64,000 nucleotides of DNA from Ricordea florida (GCA_949710005.1 OX453279.1:8614878-8678877); one strand, 5' to 3'. Numbered from the stretch's first letter, positions 11,050 to 24,959 are shown. Made by a program: numbers and translations. Notes: a model not told the origin generated them from the letters alone.

Positions 11050-13019
11050 TCTACAGATTGTAAGGGTAGGGTAGGGGACACTATCAAAAGGAAGGAAGGG
11101 GTATCTCAGGAGTGTCTTGGCAAATCCACATCTTTTATATTGGACATTCACAATATGGTCAATTGACAGCTGTCAAAACGGGATAGCCACTCACCAGCAT
11201 CAAGTGACCATATTGTAGGCTCATGCGTCAACTCTTCGGGGTGACGTGATTTATTTGGTAGGTACGTGGTGTAAGCATCATATAGTGGTTCCCCGTTAGT
11301 GAATATATGGCATACATTACTCTCCAAAGCCATACACAGCCCTACATAGCCCTACATAGCCCTACACAGCCATACATAACCCTACATAGCCCTACACAGC
11401 CATACATAGCCCTACATAAACCTACATAGCCCTACACAGTCATACATAACCCTACATAGCCCTACATAGGCATACATAGGCATACATAGCCCTACATAGC
11501 CATACATAGCCCTACATAGCCATACACAGCCATACATAGCCCTACATAACCCTACATAGGCATACATAGCCCTACATAGCCATACATAGGCATACATAGC
11601 TATACACAGCCCTACATAGCCCTAAATAGCCATACATAGCCATACATACCCGTACACAGCCATACACAGCCATACATAGACCTACATAGCCCTAAAAAGC
11701 CCTACACAGCCATACATAGCCATACATAGCCATACACAGCGATACATAGCCCTACAAAGGCCTACATAGGCATACATAGTCCTACATAGCCATACATAGC
11801 CATAAATAGCCCTACACAGCCCTACATAGCCATACACAGCCATACATAGCCATACATAGCCCTACACAGCCCTACACAGCCATACACAGCCATAAATAGC
11901 CCTACAAAGCCATACACAGCCATACATAGCCCTACATAGCCATACACAGCCATACATAGCCCTACATAACCCTACATAAGCATACATAGCCCTACATAGC
12001 CATACACAGCCATACACAGCCATACATAGCTATACATAGCCATACACAGCGATATATAGCCATACATAGCCCTACACAGCCATACATAGCCATACACAGC
12101 CCTACATAGCCCTACATAGCCATACATAGCCATACATAGCCGTACACAGCCATACACAGAAACAAACACAACCATACATAGCCCTACATAGCCCTACATA
12201 GCCATACACAGCCATACACAGCCCTACATAACCCTACATAGGCATACATAGCCCTACATAGGCATACAAAGGCATACAAGGCCATAAATAGGCGTACATA
12301 GCCCTACATAGCCATACATAGGCATACATAGCCATACACAGCCATACATAGCCCTAGATAACCCTGCATAGGCATACATAGCCCTACATAGCCATACATA
12401 GGCATACATAGGCATACATAGGCATACATAGCCCTACATAGCCATACATAGGCATGCATAGGAATACATAGGCATACATAGGCATACATAGCCCTACATA
12501 GCCATACATAGCCATACATAGGCATACATAGCCCTACATAGGCATACATAAGTTTACATAGCCTTACATAGCCCTAAATAGGCATACACAGCCATACATA
12601 GCCCTACATAGCCTTACATAGCCCTACACAGCCATACATAGCCCGACATAGGCATACATAGGCATACACAGCCATACATAGCCCTACACAGCCCTACATA
12701 GGCATACATAGGTATACAAAGCCCTACATAAGCCTACATAGCCACACACAGCCATACAGAGCCATACATAGCCATACATAGCCATACACAGCCATACATA
12801 GCTATACATAGCCATACACAGCCATACATAGCCATACTTAGCCATATATAGCCGTACACAGCCATACACAGGGATACACACCCATACATAGCGATACATA
12901 GCCCTACATAGCCATACACATCCATACATAGCCCTACATAACCCTACATAGGCATACATAGCCCTACATAGCCATACATAGGCATACATAGGCATACATA
13001 GGCATACATAGGCATACAT

Positions 13020-13560
13020 AGCCCTACATAGGCATACATAGCCCTACATAGGCATACATAGGCATACAAAGCCCTACATTGGAATACATAGGCATACATA
13101 ACCCTACATAACCATACATAGGCATACATAGCCATACACAGCGATACATACCCCTACATAACCCTACATAGGCATACATAGCCCTACATAGCCATACATA
13201 GGCATATATAGGCATACATATGCATACATAGCCCTACATAGCCATACATAGCCATACATAGGCATACATAGCCCTACATAGGCATACATAGGCATACAAA
13301 GCCCTACATAGACCAACAGAGCCATACACAGCCATACATAGCCATACATAGCCTTACATAGAGGTACAGAGCCATACATAGGCATACATAGGCATACAAA
13401 GCCCTACATTGGAATACATAGGCATACATAGCCCTACATAACCATACATAGGCATACATAGCCATACACAGCGATACATACCCCTACATAACCCTACATA
13501 GGCATACATAGCCCTACATAGCCATACATAGGCATACATAGCCATACATAGGCATGCATA
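13020..13560. repeat. 330-bp higher-order duplication inside the satellite
   Basis: The rare variants TTGGAATACATAGG (13079 and 13409) and GCGATACATACCCC (13141 and 13471) recur with the same 330-bp offset. This shows a segmental duplication of about 33 units within the array. Confidence 0.75.
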
Positions 13561-14861
13561 GCCCTACGTAGGCATACATACGCATACATAGCTCTACATA
13601 GCCCTACATAGGCATACATAGGCATACATAGCCATACATAGACATACATAGCCCTACATAGGCATATATAGCCCTATATAGCCCTACATAGCCCTGCATA
13701 GCCATACACAGCCATAGACAGCCATACATAGCTATACATAGCCATACATAGCCCTACATAGCCATACATAGCCATACATAGCCATAGACAGCCCTACATA
13801 ACCCTACATAGGCATACATAGCCGTACACAGCCATACACAGGGATACACACCCATACATAGCCGTACAAAGCCCTACATAGCCATACACATCCATACATA
13901 GCCTTACATAACCCTACATAGGCATACATAGCCCTACATAGCCATACATAGTCATACATAGGCATACATAGGCATACATAGGCATAAATAGCCCTACATA
14001 GGCATACAGAGCCCTACATAGGCATACATAAGCATACTAAGCCCTACATTGGCATACATAGGCATACCTAGCCCTACATAGCCATACATAGGCAAACATA
14101 GCCATACACAGCCATACATAGCACTACATAATCCTGCATAGGCATACATAGACCTACATAGCCATACATAGGCATACATAGGCATACATAGGCATACATA
14201 GGCATACATAGGCATACATACCCCTACATAGTCATACATAGGCATACATAGGCATACATAGGCATACATAGGCATACATAGCCCTACATAGCCATACATA
14301 GACATACATAGGCATACATAGCCCTACATAGGCATACATAGGCATACATAGCCCTACATAGCCCTACTTAGGCATACACAGCCATACATAGCTCTTCATA
14401 GCCCTACACAGCCATACATAGCCCTACATAGGCATACATAGGCATACACAGCCATACATAGCCCTACACAGCCCTACATAGGCATACATAGGCATACAAA
14501 GCCCGACATAGGCCTACATAGCCATACACAGGCATACATAGCCAAACATAGCCTTACATAGCCTTACATTGCCATACATAGCCGTACACAGCTATACACA
14601 TGGCTACACACCCATACAAAGCCATACATAGTCCTACATAGCCATACACATCCATACAGAGCCCTACATAACCCTACATAGGCATACATAGCCCTACATA
14701 GCCATATAGAGGCATACATAGGCATACATAGGCACACATAGCCCTACATAGGCATACATAGCCCTACATAGGCATACATAGGCATACAAAGCCCTACATT
14801 CGCATACATAGCCGTAAATAGCCCTACACAGCCCTACATAGGCATACATAGGCATACATAG

Positions 14862-15740
14862 CCCTACATAGCCCTACATAGCCCTACACAGCCATACATA
14901 GCCATACATAGCCATACACAGTGATAGATAGCCCTACATAGGCCTACATAGGCATAAATAGCCCTACTTAGCCATGCACAGCCATACATAGCCCTACACA
15001 GCCCTACACAGCCATACATAGCCCTACATAGGCATACATAGTCATACAAAGCCCTACATTCGCATACATAGCCGTAAATAGCCCTACACAGCGCTACATA
15101 GGCATACATAGGCATACATAGCCCTACATAGCCCTACATAGCCCTACACAGCCATACATAGCCATACATAGCCATACACAGTGATAGATAGCCCTACATA
15201 GGCCTACATAGGCATAAATAGCCCTACTTAGCCATGCACAGCCATACATAGCCCTACACAGCCCTACACAGCCATACATAGCCCTACATAGGCATACATA
15301 GTCATACAAAGCCCTACATTTGCATACATATCCGTAAATAGCCCTACACAGCGCTACATAGGCATACATAGGCATACATAGCCCTACATAGCCCTACACA
15401 GCCATACATAGCCATACATAGCCATACACAGTGATAGATAGCCCTACATAGGCCTACATAGGCATAAATAGCCCTACTTAGCAATGCACAGCCATACATA
15501 GCCCTACACAGCCCTACACAGCCATATATAGCTCTACATAGGCATACATAGTCATACAAAGCCCTACATTCGCATACATAGCCGTAAATAGCCCTACACA
15601 GCGCTACATAGGCATACATAGGCATACATAGCCCTACATAGCCCTACATAGCCCTACACAGCCATACATAGCCATACATAGCCATACACAGTGATAGATA
15701 GCCCTACATAGGCCTACATAGTTATACATAGCCCTACTTA
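14862..15740. repeat. 250-260-bp higher-order repeat, four copies
   Basis: The private variant GTGATAGATA occurs at 14921, 15181, 15431 and 15691, with offsets of 260, 250 and 260 bp. The neighbouring variants GGCATAAATAG, CCCTACTTAG and CATGCACAG keep the same order in most copies (the last copy lacks the first). This is a higher-order satellite unit of 25-26 decamers, recently amplified because the private variants are shared; one copy is a decamer shorter. Confidence 0.85.
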
Positions 15741-17499
15741 GCCATGCACAGCCATACATAGCCCTACACAGCCCTACACAGCCATACATAGCCATACATA
15801 GCCCTACACAGCCCTACACAGCCATACACAGCCATACATAGCCCTACAAAGCCATACACAGCCATACATAGCCCTGCATAGTAATACAGAGCCAAACATA
15901 GCCCTACATAACCCTACATAGGCATACATAGCCCTATATAGCCCTACATAGCCCTGCATAGCCATACACAGCCATACACAGCCATACATAGCTATACATA
16001 GCCATACATAGCCCTACATAGCCATATATAGCCATACATAGCCATAGACAGCCCTACATAACCCTACATAGGCATACATAGGCATACATAGGCATACATA
16101 GGCATACATAGCCCTACATAGGCATACATAGCCCTACATAGGCATACTTAGGCATACAAAGCCCTACATAGGCGTACATAGCCCAACATCGCCCTACATA
16201 GCCATACATAGCCGTACACAGCCATACATAGCCCTACAAAACCCTACATAGCCCTACATAGCCATACATAGGCATATATAGGCATACATAGGCATACATA
16301 TGCATACATAGCACTACATAGCCATACATAGCCATACATAGGCATACATAGCCCTACATAGGCATACATAGGCTTACATAGCCCTACATAGCCCTACATA
16401 GGCATACACAGCCATACATAGCCCTACATAGCCCTACATAGCCCTACACAGCCATACATAGCCCTACATAGGCATACATAGGCATACACAGCCATACATA
16501 GCCCTACACAGCCCTACATAGGCAGACTTAGGCATACAAAGCCCAAGCCCTACATAAGCCTACATAGCCATACACAGCTATTCATAGCCATACATAGTCA
16601 TACATAGCCATACATAGCCATACATACCCATACATAGCCATACACAGCCATACATAGCTATACATAGCCATACACAGCCATACATAGCCATACACAGCCC
16701 TACATAGCCCTACATAGCCATACATAGCCGTACACAGCCATACACAGGGATAAACACCCATACATAGGCATACATAGCCCTACATAGGCATACATAGGGA
16801 TACAAAGCCCTACATTGGCATACATAGGCATACATAGCCCTACAAAGCCATACACAGCCATACACAGCCATACATAGCCATACATAGGCATACATAGGCA
16901 TACATAGCCCTACATAGGCCTACATAGCCATATACAGCCATACATAGCTATACATAGCCATACACAGCCATACATAGACATACATAGCCCTAGAAAGCCA
17001 TACACAGCCATACATAGCCCTACATAACCCTACATAGGCATACATAGCCCTACATAGCCCTACATAGCCATACACAGCCATACGCAGCCATACATAGCTA
17101 TGCATATCCATACACAGCGATACATAGCCATACATAGGCATACATAGCCCTACATAGCCATACATAGGCATACATAGCCCTACATAGGGATACATAGGCA
17201 TATATAGCCTTACATAGCGCTACATAGGCATACACAAGCATACATAGCCCTACATAGCCCTACATAGGTATACACAGCCATACATAGGCATACATAGTCA
17301 TAGATAGCCCTACATAGCCATACATAGACGTACACATCCATACACAGCCATACATAGCCCTACATAGCTCTACATATCCCTTTATAGCCCTACACAGCCA
17401 TACACAGCCATACACAGCCGTACTCAGCCCTACACAGCCCTACATAGCCCTACATAGCCATACACAGGCATACATAGCCATACATAGCCATACATAGCT

Positions 17500-17888
17500 C
17501 TGATTTGGCGAGAGTAACGCATAAACGTCGTTGTGGCTTCAAGATGTTTTGCTTTTCGTGGGGATATCATTTAGGGACGACTTTTAAAAAACTTTTGCAG
17601 TTGAAAACTCGACAAATTTACATTATTTACCCATTTCTTTGTCTGCTGAAACTTGGAAAATCCTTACAAAGAAGGTTTGTTACTTTCTCTTTTCTTAACT
17701 ACAAAACTGACATTTTAAGGGAGAAAAATCCGTATTTTAGAAAGCATCTTTTTGGAAAACGAAAACATATTACACGTGCAACAATTCTTGGAAAAGACTT
17801 TGCGAGTGGTAAGAATTTATCTTTTAATTAGTGCCGTACAAAGAGTGTTGCTCGTGAAAGTTATTGTATAAAAGCAATGGAAAGCTTA

Positions 17889-17922
<34 letters not shown>

Positions 17923-19364
17923 GAGGCGTTGGGCGAATTCTTGAACACCAAATTTCGAAAAAAAAAAATAACCAGAAACCCTCAGATTGAAGTAACAATG
18001 AAATAGTTTATTGGGATCATGGGCTATTATTTAACTCTGACAAGTTCGTTACAACTCGTTCATGACCTTGGTTTTTTTTATCTAATAGTTCTTTTTCCAA
18101 ACGTGTAAAATTATATGTTCTCTTATGTCATAGTAAAAGTAATAACAGCTGTACTCGTCAACTCTTTTACAGCCAAACAGCCAAGTGCAATCTTTTATTA
18201 TCTTTCACCGCCCTGGAAACTTGGACACATTGGGTCGGTTATTTAAACGAAGTCCAACTTTGGCAGCAGTTTAGGAGATCTTTGGACCTCCAAATCTCTT
18301 CCTTAGTGGCTTTTCTTGTCCACGTTATATGCGCTACTGAAACTGTCACAATTAAGGGTGTTTACATAAGAGCGTTCACCAAACGAAAAATGGCATAAAA
18401 CGCATTTTCTTAAAACTTTACCTAAACGCCGTTTAAATAACTGACCCACTGTTTTACATATGGCCACACATAGCGCTGTGTCAATGTATCAATAGGCCGA
18501 TTTCAAAAATACAACGCTACTATTTGTTTTCCCTCCAAAGTTTTGCACATGCATTGTTTTTGAATAGTTTCTTGAGAGAACAACAATCACCCCCAAGAAA
18601 AGTTGAAAGCAATACTTATTCAACCTTTTGTAGAGAAAACAAGGATTACTAAAAAGGCCTATCTAAAAAGGCCTATCTAAAAAGGCCCATATATATTCAA
18701 TTATACGCTCTAGGTGCTTATTCGAGGTGGGTGCTTGTTTGAGTCTGGACATTAATTGAAATTTTGTCATTTTCAGCAAGCAGTAAGTTAATTTACCAAC
18801 AAAACAGTAAATAATACCAAAATTTGTGCGAGGACAGAATTTTAGTTTAAATTTGAAAGAAAAATACCTAAGAACTAGGCCTTAGGGGACACCCAGTCAA
18901 TTTCTATCTCCATCTCATTGTCAGCAGGATCAATAACTGATCTCTCTGGTTTGCCTTGTCCCTGTCTTACAGTAGAATGCCCACAAACAATGTGTTTTTT
19001 TACAAGTGGACAAGAAGTTTTAGACGAGAAACGGTTGTGGCAGTAAATATATACTAACTGATACCTCTTCTTGTCCAAGTACATGTTACATTTCTGTCTC
19101 GCTGTATTCATTATTATAAGAGAGGGAATAAAAACAACTACAACATTGAAAGCTTTACGTTGAATGAACAAAAACTGTTATTTATATGGTTACATATCAA
19201 ATGACTCAGCTGATAGACTACAGTCTATTACTTATTGCCTTTATCACTACTTATTGTTCATCAGGTCATCCAAAAGATTATGTCTTCCCTTCAAATAAGA
19301 GAAACTTTGTCGTGGATGCTTTGTTGGTTCTTAGCTTATAAAATGCCTTTTTAATTTTTTCTAG
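17500..19364. other. No gene seen
   Basis: The frame at 17505-17831 begins right at the satellite edge and has no recognisable content. The minus-strand frame at 18875-19171 ends in an acidic tail and could be a last exon, but it lacks a recognisable domain. A small AAAAAGGCC(T/C)AT triple repeat lies near 18652-18690. Confidence 0.4.
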
Positions 19365-19480
19365 ACACGACATATGCCCGACTCATGGAAAAGCTTTCTT
19401 CACATGCACTGCCTCTGATGTGGGACGATGTATCCAATGTCTCTCAGCTTGAGAGCATTGCAGTCATGTGTTACAACAGA
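19365..19480 (+). CDS. Possible internal exon (LMWDDVSN motif)
   Basis: A strong acceptor (TTTTTTCTAG) ends at 19364 and a donor, ACAGA|GTAATT, starts at 19481. Between them one frame is open and encodes RLMEKLSSHALPLMWDDV followed by SQLESIAVMCYNR. The (V/M)WDD(V/P) followed by an amphipathic helix resembles a segment of helicase- or primase-associated DUF927-like proteins found in cnidarian repeats, but the match is short. It may belong with the exon at 20786 to one plus-strand transcription unit. Domain and gene membership are both uncertain. Confidence 0.35.
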
Positions 19481-20785
19481 GTAATTATGAACATTCTCAT
19501 TTTTCTTAAAGTTATGTCTTCAGGGTTGTCACTAAGATTTCAAGTTGCTAGGGGAATACACCCTATGGTTAAGGAAGCAAACAGCTAGGGTTTTCATTTG
19601 CTTCTTTTTCTCTTCTATTTTCCAGGATTTGCACTCACATTGACAGTCCTTAAATTTTAAAATGAAAATTCAAGGCCTTGAAAATCCCTGAAAATTGCAG
19701 TTGGTGCTGGAAAGTCCTTGAAATTTGGTGCTTACTTTTTGCAAACCGGAATTTCAAGTAGGCAAATAGAGAAAACAGAGAAAGACCTTCTGAATAAAAT
19801 TGTTCAAGTTATGGAAGAACACATACTCAAGGCCTTTTTTTAGTCCTATGTCTCAGTAGCTATTTCTTTGCTCAGGTCTAGCTAAAAAAGAACCCATTGC
19901 TTTAACTCACTGTTACTTGTAAAACAAGGACTTTTGGCTTTCTTTCCCAAGGCAAATTTTGAGTCTTGTTAGGTGGTTCTGACTTGAAAAAGTGAATCAT
20001 GACTAACAGTTCTTTCACACACATGGCATTTATCCCTCAGTATAATTTGAATTTGCTTATGAATTTTTTTCCCAATTTTGAATCTGGCCGATTCTGGGAT
20101 TGCAAAAGTAACAAAGTGTATAAATTTTACCCATATCTAGGAAGAGTATAAGTGATGTACAATGTATGTTTACAAACATCCTGACTTTTGTCTGTTTGTG
20201 TTTGTGTGCATCCTTTTTACCTCATGATATGTACTTCATACCATGAGGTATAGTGATGGATGGATTTGTCACTCCATTCCCGTTAGACAATTAATTTATG
20301 CATTAAATCTGCATTAAATGTGAATTAAACAGGTTCTCCCCTGTCTCCCCTACTAGGTTTGGTTTTGTCCACAAAGTAGTGCTATTGTTTTATGTTCACA
20401 TATGTGGGGGGAGGGGTGAGACAAAGGGGCAAAACATGTTTACAAAATGGCGTCAATTATGTCGAGCTCGACGTAAAGATTGTCAAGGCGGGTTTTCGTT
20501 CCTTTTGCTCCATCTTTGATCAAAATACACTAACAGGAAATGTGTTCAAGAATGCTCGAGGGGAAAGGAAATGGGTCTTAAAGTCTTAAACGTGACGATG
20601 TCTCCAATTTGGACAACGAGTAATCGATCAGTCGTAGCAAGAGTGCACAAAACGAACTATTCGGAATGAACGCTTTATTGTCTGGGAAAAGGACAGCACT
20701 TCATGGAATAATTACCACAGACCATGAGGTAGCTCGAAGGAGCCTTTGATTTAAATTAATTGTTAGCCTTTTTTCCTATCACCAG

Positions 20786-20895
20786 TCTTGCCGAAAAACG
20801 ATGAAAAAAGATGAGGTTCTTTCAACCATGCCTCTACTTACAGTCAACCCGTCAGAGCTCGAAAATAAGAAGCTCACAGTAGAGAAAGCAATGAG
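20786..20895 (+). CDS. Possible internal exon, unknown function
   Basis: A pyrimidine-rich acceptor ending ATCACCAG precedes 20786, and a donor (ATGAG|GTACTT) begins at 20896. Only one of the three frames is open across the 110 bp. The peptide is Lys/Glu-rich and unremarkable. I list it only because of the matched splice signals and single open frame. Confidence 0.3.
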
Positions 20896-21993
20896 GTACT
20901 TACAGTGTTTTGTACATTCATAAACAGGTGCACTATAATAGCTCTGCCAATGTCAGAGACACTGGTTACTACAGCACAAAAAAAAGTGACAGCCAATCTG
21001 GTAAACAGTAATTTTTTAAGGATTGAAATTAAATGAATGCATCACATCCAACACTGGTAATGTATGGTATTTTAACCCATTCCAACTAATTGCATTTTGC
21101 CATCTTTGCCTTCATGAAACCATGCATAAAAAATCTTAAACAAGATTCCAATAAATTTATCCCAATAGAATCAATGAATACTCTAAATACTATATAAATC
21201 ATATACAATTCTCTTATTTTTAAACGCATTCAAAACAGCAACCTCTCTGCAGACTCTCAGCCAGCATAGACGACATAGTGGACTGGAGTGCTAAGTGACT
21301 AATTCAGCTAAGGTTGCCTGAATAAATGAATTAATTCACCACCGACTGCTAAGCTTTGAAACACTCTTCTCGTTTGATAAAGCCAATTTTTTTGTTTATA
21401 TTCAGTACTTACAGTAAAAATTTTCAATCAAGTAGTTGCAAATGATTGAAGAGCCATAACGCTTATCTCTCTGTGAGAGAGAGACTGACAATTTTTTAAA
21501 TTATCTGATAGGTAAATTAAATAACTTGTACAGTTATAAATGTAACAAAATTATGCAAATCCAAAACTAGAAATGGTAAAGCGCTGGTTGAATTTACATG
21601 TAGTTGCAGCAATCAGTGAGTTTTGTTTGTTATTTTTTCTACCAGGATCTTCTCCAGAATACTAGTAGTCCCTTTTGAAGAGATTAGTTTGGGAGATACA
21701 TTAGTAGAGAGGATGAAACTCAAACAGAGCCTTGAGGCAAAAATGGAACAATCCATCAACAGCTGTGGGGTTTTCCTAAAACTTCACAACATATTTGATG
21801 GCCTTATAGAAGATGAAGTGTCAAAAGACCGTGGGCTCAAGTCTCGAGTTCTGGTAGCCCGCGTATTTTTGGCGGGAAATTGCGTTGACGACAGCAAAAG
21901 AAATTTTCAGTTCATTGTCTTTTTGAGACAAAATATTATTACTCTACACTGTTAAAGTTTTACTAAAGGATAAACGAAACAATTTCTATTGCT

Positions 21994-22389
21994 ATGTCAA
22001 CAAAAAATAGCAGAGAAAATATAATTTGCAGAACACAGGGTTCAGGTGAAGAGCAACGGGAACGAGAGCGGAAGAGAGCAAGAATTAACTGGGAAAGAAT
22101 GAGCGAAGAAGATCGCCAAAGAAGGCGCGCTCGGGAAAGAGAAAGAAGACGAAATTATAGCCAAGAACGCCGACAAGCAAAAAGAGTCCGTGCTCGAGAA
22201 AATAGACAAAATGTTAACGAAGAACGCCGAGAAGCGGAAAGACTCCGTACTGTGGAAAACAGACAAAATTGTAGCGAAGAATGCCGAGAAGCGAAAAGAC
22301 TCCGTGCTGTGGAAAACAGACAAAATTGTAGCGAAGAACGCCGAGATACCCTGCTAAAAGCCATGCAGGAGAGAAACCTCGTCTCGTAG
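21994..22389 (+). CDS. Arg/Glu-rich protein with 19-residue tandem repeats
   Basis: This 131-codon ORF with its own ATG is very rich in Arg, Glu and Gln. From about residue 70 it contains tandem copies of a 19-residue unit, ENRQN(C/V)SEE(R/C)REAKRL, encoded by a 57-bp DNA repeat, and ends with a stop at 22389. Such ENRQN-type repeats occur in cnidarian transposon-linked proteins (often helitron-like), which I recall only loosely. No enzymatic domain is present. The minus-strand frames over it are shadows of the repeat. It could be a free-standing short gene, an exon, or the decayed N-terminus of a transposon protein. Confidence 0.4.
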   Translation: MSTKNSRENIICRTQGSGEEQRERERKRARINWERMSEEDRQRRRARERERRRNYSQERRQAKRVRARENRQNVNEERREAERLRTVENRQNCSEECREAKRLRAVENRQNCSEERRDTLLKAMQERNLVS

Positions 22390-22399
22390 GGTAAAGCAG

Positions 22400-23950
22400 A
22401 GAAGGTTTTTTGCCCATGATTATGAATTATAGGATTGAAGGAAAACCTGAAATTCAATTTGAGTGGCATCCATAACTTAATCTAATTATAACATAACAAA
22501 AGAGAAAACCATTTACATTTATTTTGCTTCCATGCAGGCTATATACTGGAACCTCGATATCAAGCTAAATTAAGTAAAAAGTGCTAGCGGAACTGTCTAA
22601 ATGTGTTTTTATATAGATAGTTATATCTAAGCCCTTTTGCATACATTTTACCATACCTTGGAGTAAACATTTATTTTACCGAGGTGTTCGTTTTAACACG
22701 AAAATGACAAGAGTTGTGTCCTGCATTTCCCAGTAGCGTGTACAAATCTTTTAAATACATTTACGCAAATAGAATGGTTAATTTCATCAGGAATAGAATA
22801 CAGTACATTGATAATTTGTGTTTTTTGTAGAATATACTCCATGACTTTGTAGGTAGAACGACCGTACTAATGGCAGACGAAAGTTCCAACCTCGACACCA
22901 AACTATAGTTAAAAACGTTTGTGAATTCCTTCGCAATGTTTTAGACTGCTTTTACAGTTTAAAGTGAAATGAAAGTACTAAACGGGAGCCCCGCTTTTAG
23001 GCTTGGCTAAGTGTATATATTATTTTATCGGGAAAGTGAAACCTGAAACGTGACACGACAGCACAAACCCAGCCGTAAATACTTGGCATTTTTCCCTCTT
23101 CCAAAACGAGGCTACCGAGGCCTCAGCAAAGAATTTCATACAAATCCTTGTATTTTCATTCCTCCATAACTTCGTTAGTATTTAGTCTATATCTTGAAAA
23201 CTTTGCACAATTACTTATTTCTGATAGTTCTTCAATATGACAGTGCTGAATGTTTCCTTACTATTGCCAATAATATAAAATCGATGGTAGGCACTTATGA
23301 AAGTGGTCTATAGTTTATATTTTGTATAACTAAGGATTGGAATTTTATACATTTGATATAACAATAGTTTTATACATTATATTTTACATGATTACCATTA
23401 ATGATGTCAGCTGTTAAAATTTTATAGTTTAAAGTTTATATTTAATAAATACATTGTTGAATGTAAAAAAAATGTCTCTGCTTTTCTTTGGTACCTCTAT
23501 TACACTTTGTATATCTTAAAAGTCAAATCGCAACATTTTCACCTTCTGAAAAGAACTTCTAGTTATACAAGATATATACCGTGACTAGTGACTAGCATTC
23601 GAATTCTTTTCTTATTGCTGGTTTGCGTGTAAATTATCTTACATTGCGTGTAAATTTATGTAATGTTTGTAATTTGTGTTGCAAATTTCTCCAAACATAA
23701 TATCCTGATATGTCGTCAGAATCTGGACATTTTTGTGGCACATTTAATAGCATGATATCTTTAATGGCATGATATCGCCATTTTAGATAACTCCCTATTG
23801 ATTAAATGTTTTTTCGTAGCAATAGCTGTTAAAAGTTGCATTCACACAGACTGCACACATTATTACTACCACAAGTGGACTTAAATTCCAATAAGGAGTA
23901 GAGGAGAGAAAATGAGGACTGAGAATAATACTTTTGCTTATGTGATTGTT
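22400..23950. other. No gene seen
   Basis: AT-rich sequence with no supported coding region or RNA. It probably forms an intron or the upstream region of the BEN-domain exons at 23955. Confidence 0.45.
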
Positions 23951-23954
23951 TTAG

Positions 23955-24631
23955 GAACCGTTGTAGTTGGTGGGTCCGAAACTGTGAAGTTGTCACGCGA
24001 AGACTACGATTATGCTGTGTTAGCATCCAAGCCCTCAGCAATGACTCTTCGATTCATGGATAAACTGTTTTCCAAAGGCCTAGGGACACTTCTTCGTTCT
24101 ACACTCTATGGAACGAAAGAGTTTTCAGCTCTTGATCCCAGCAAGATTGCGGCAATTATAGGTAAAGTAGCAAAAAGTTACTTATTTCATCCGTTTAAGC
24201 GCAAATTGCAAAATAAACTAGTATAGGTAATCTCGTATGACGATTTACAGTACGAGTGATATTTGAAATTTCTCTCAAAATTGCACGAGCCTTTAATTTG
24301 GGCGAGTGTAATTCGGAAGAATTTTCAAATATCACTCATAGTATAAATCGTTAATTGTAAGAGAAATGTAATTAACTACATAAGTAAAAGGAAAACATGA
24401 CACTTGAAAACCAGTAGAAAGTCGAACAACGCTAACTTTAGCTCTTGGACTGTAGTCCAGCAAACTATACAGTTAAGGCTCCCCTCCCCTTGCAAACTAC
24501 TAGACCTAGCCTTTTGTTCTCTTTTTGTTTCAGCTGAGGTGATCAAGGCCTTTTCCTATCAGTGCCGCACTACAGAAGAGATAAACCGCATGTGGGATGC
24601 ATGTAAAGTAAGCATCGGAAAACGCTGCTAG
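23955..24631 (+). CDS. Last two exons of a BEN-domain protein gene
   Basis: Exon A (23955-24161) follows TTGTTTTAG and ends at a phase-1 donor, ATAG|GTAAAG. Exon B (24534-24631) follows a long pyrimidine tract ending TTTCAG and runs to a TAG. Joined in phase, they give a BEN-like domain: a short beta lead with VVVGGSETVKLSRED, a helix with FMDKLFSKGLGTLLRS, then the characteristic ALDPSKIAAI, and after the splice EVIKAFSY and WDACK. BEN domains bind DNA or chromatin proteins in animal nuclei and are also frequent in cnidarian transposons. An AATAAA lies near 24767. The upstream exons are not certain; those at 19365 and 20786 are candidates. Confidence 0.6.
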
Positions 24632-24959
24632 CATTTAAGATAAAGTGAAAAAGAAAGTCGTCAAAACTAGAAATTGTATTTGTTGTTATTATTTCCATAT
24701 AGTGAAATTGCGTTAGAATTTGTTGTTAGTGATGTTATCTTTGAAGTTCATAATGTGCCAGTTATAGAATAAATAATAAACAATGTTTTCAAACGTCAAC
24801 AAGCTGTATTCCTATTTACTTCCTTCGGATTACTATATCGGAGCCCCAAGAGATTTTCTTTGTCATACGAACGGGACAAATCGAAAAATATAACTTAATT
24901 TTATTTCTACGTGACTATTGTTTTTATTCAGGTTATTGTCTTCTCAAACGCTATTGTTT

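Larger units (their letters stand above)
11331..17499. repeat. 6.2-kb satellite array of a 10-bp unit
   Basis: The whole stretch is a tandem array of decamers with variants such as CCATACATAG, CCCTACATAG, GGCATACATA and CCATACACAG, about 600 copies. Variation is concentrated at two or three positions of the unit. Because 10 is not a multiple of 3, each reading frame of the minus strand gives the same rotating 10-residue peptide (MYGYVGLCRA-like) with no stops, which explains the many long minus-strand open frames. I regard none of these as genes. The plus strand has a TAG in every third unit. Higher-order copies exist inside the array and are listed separately. Confidence 0.97.

Noticed and set aside
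11412..17201. About twenty minus-strand ORFs encoding MYAYVGLCRAM-like repeats
   Set aside because: They are a necessary consequence of a stop-free 10-bp satellite unit read in any minus frame; there is no start context, composition change or end signal.
11331..17499. Possible CRISPR array
   Set aside because: There are no unique spacers and no constant repeat of CRISPR length; it is a simple satellite.
22042..22469. Minus-strand ORFs with repeated SVFHSTESF
   Set aside because: Antisense readings of the 57-bp repeat in the Arg-rich ORF.
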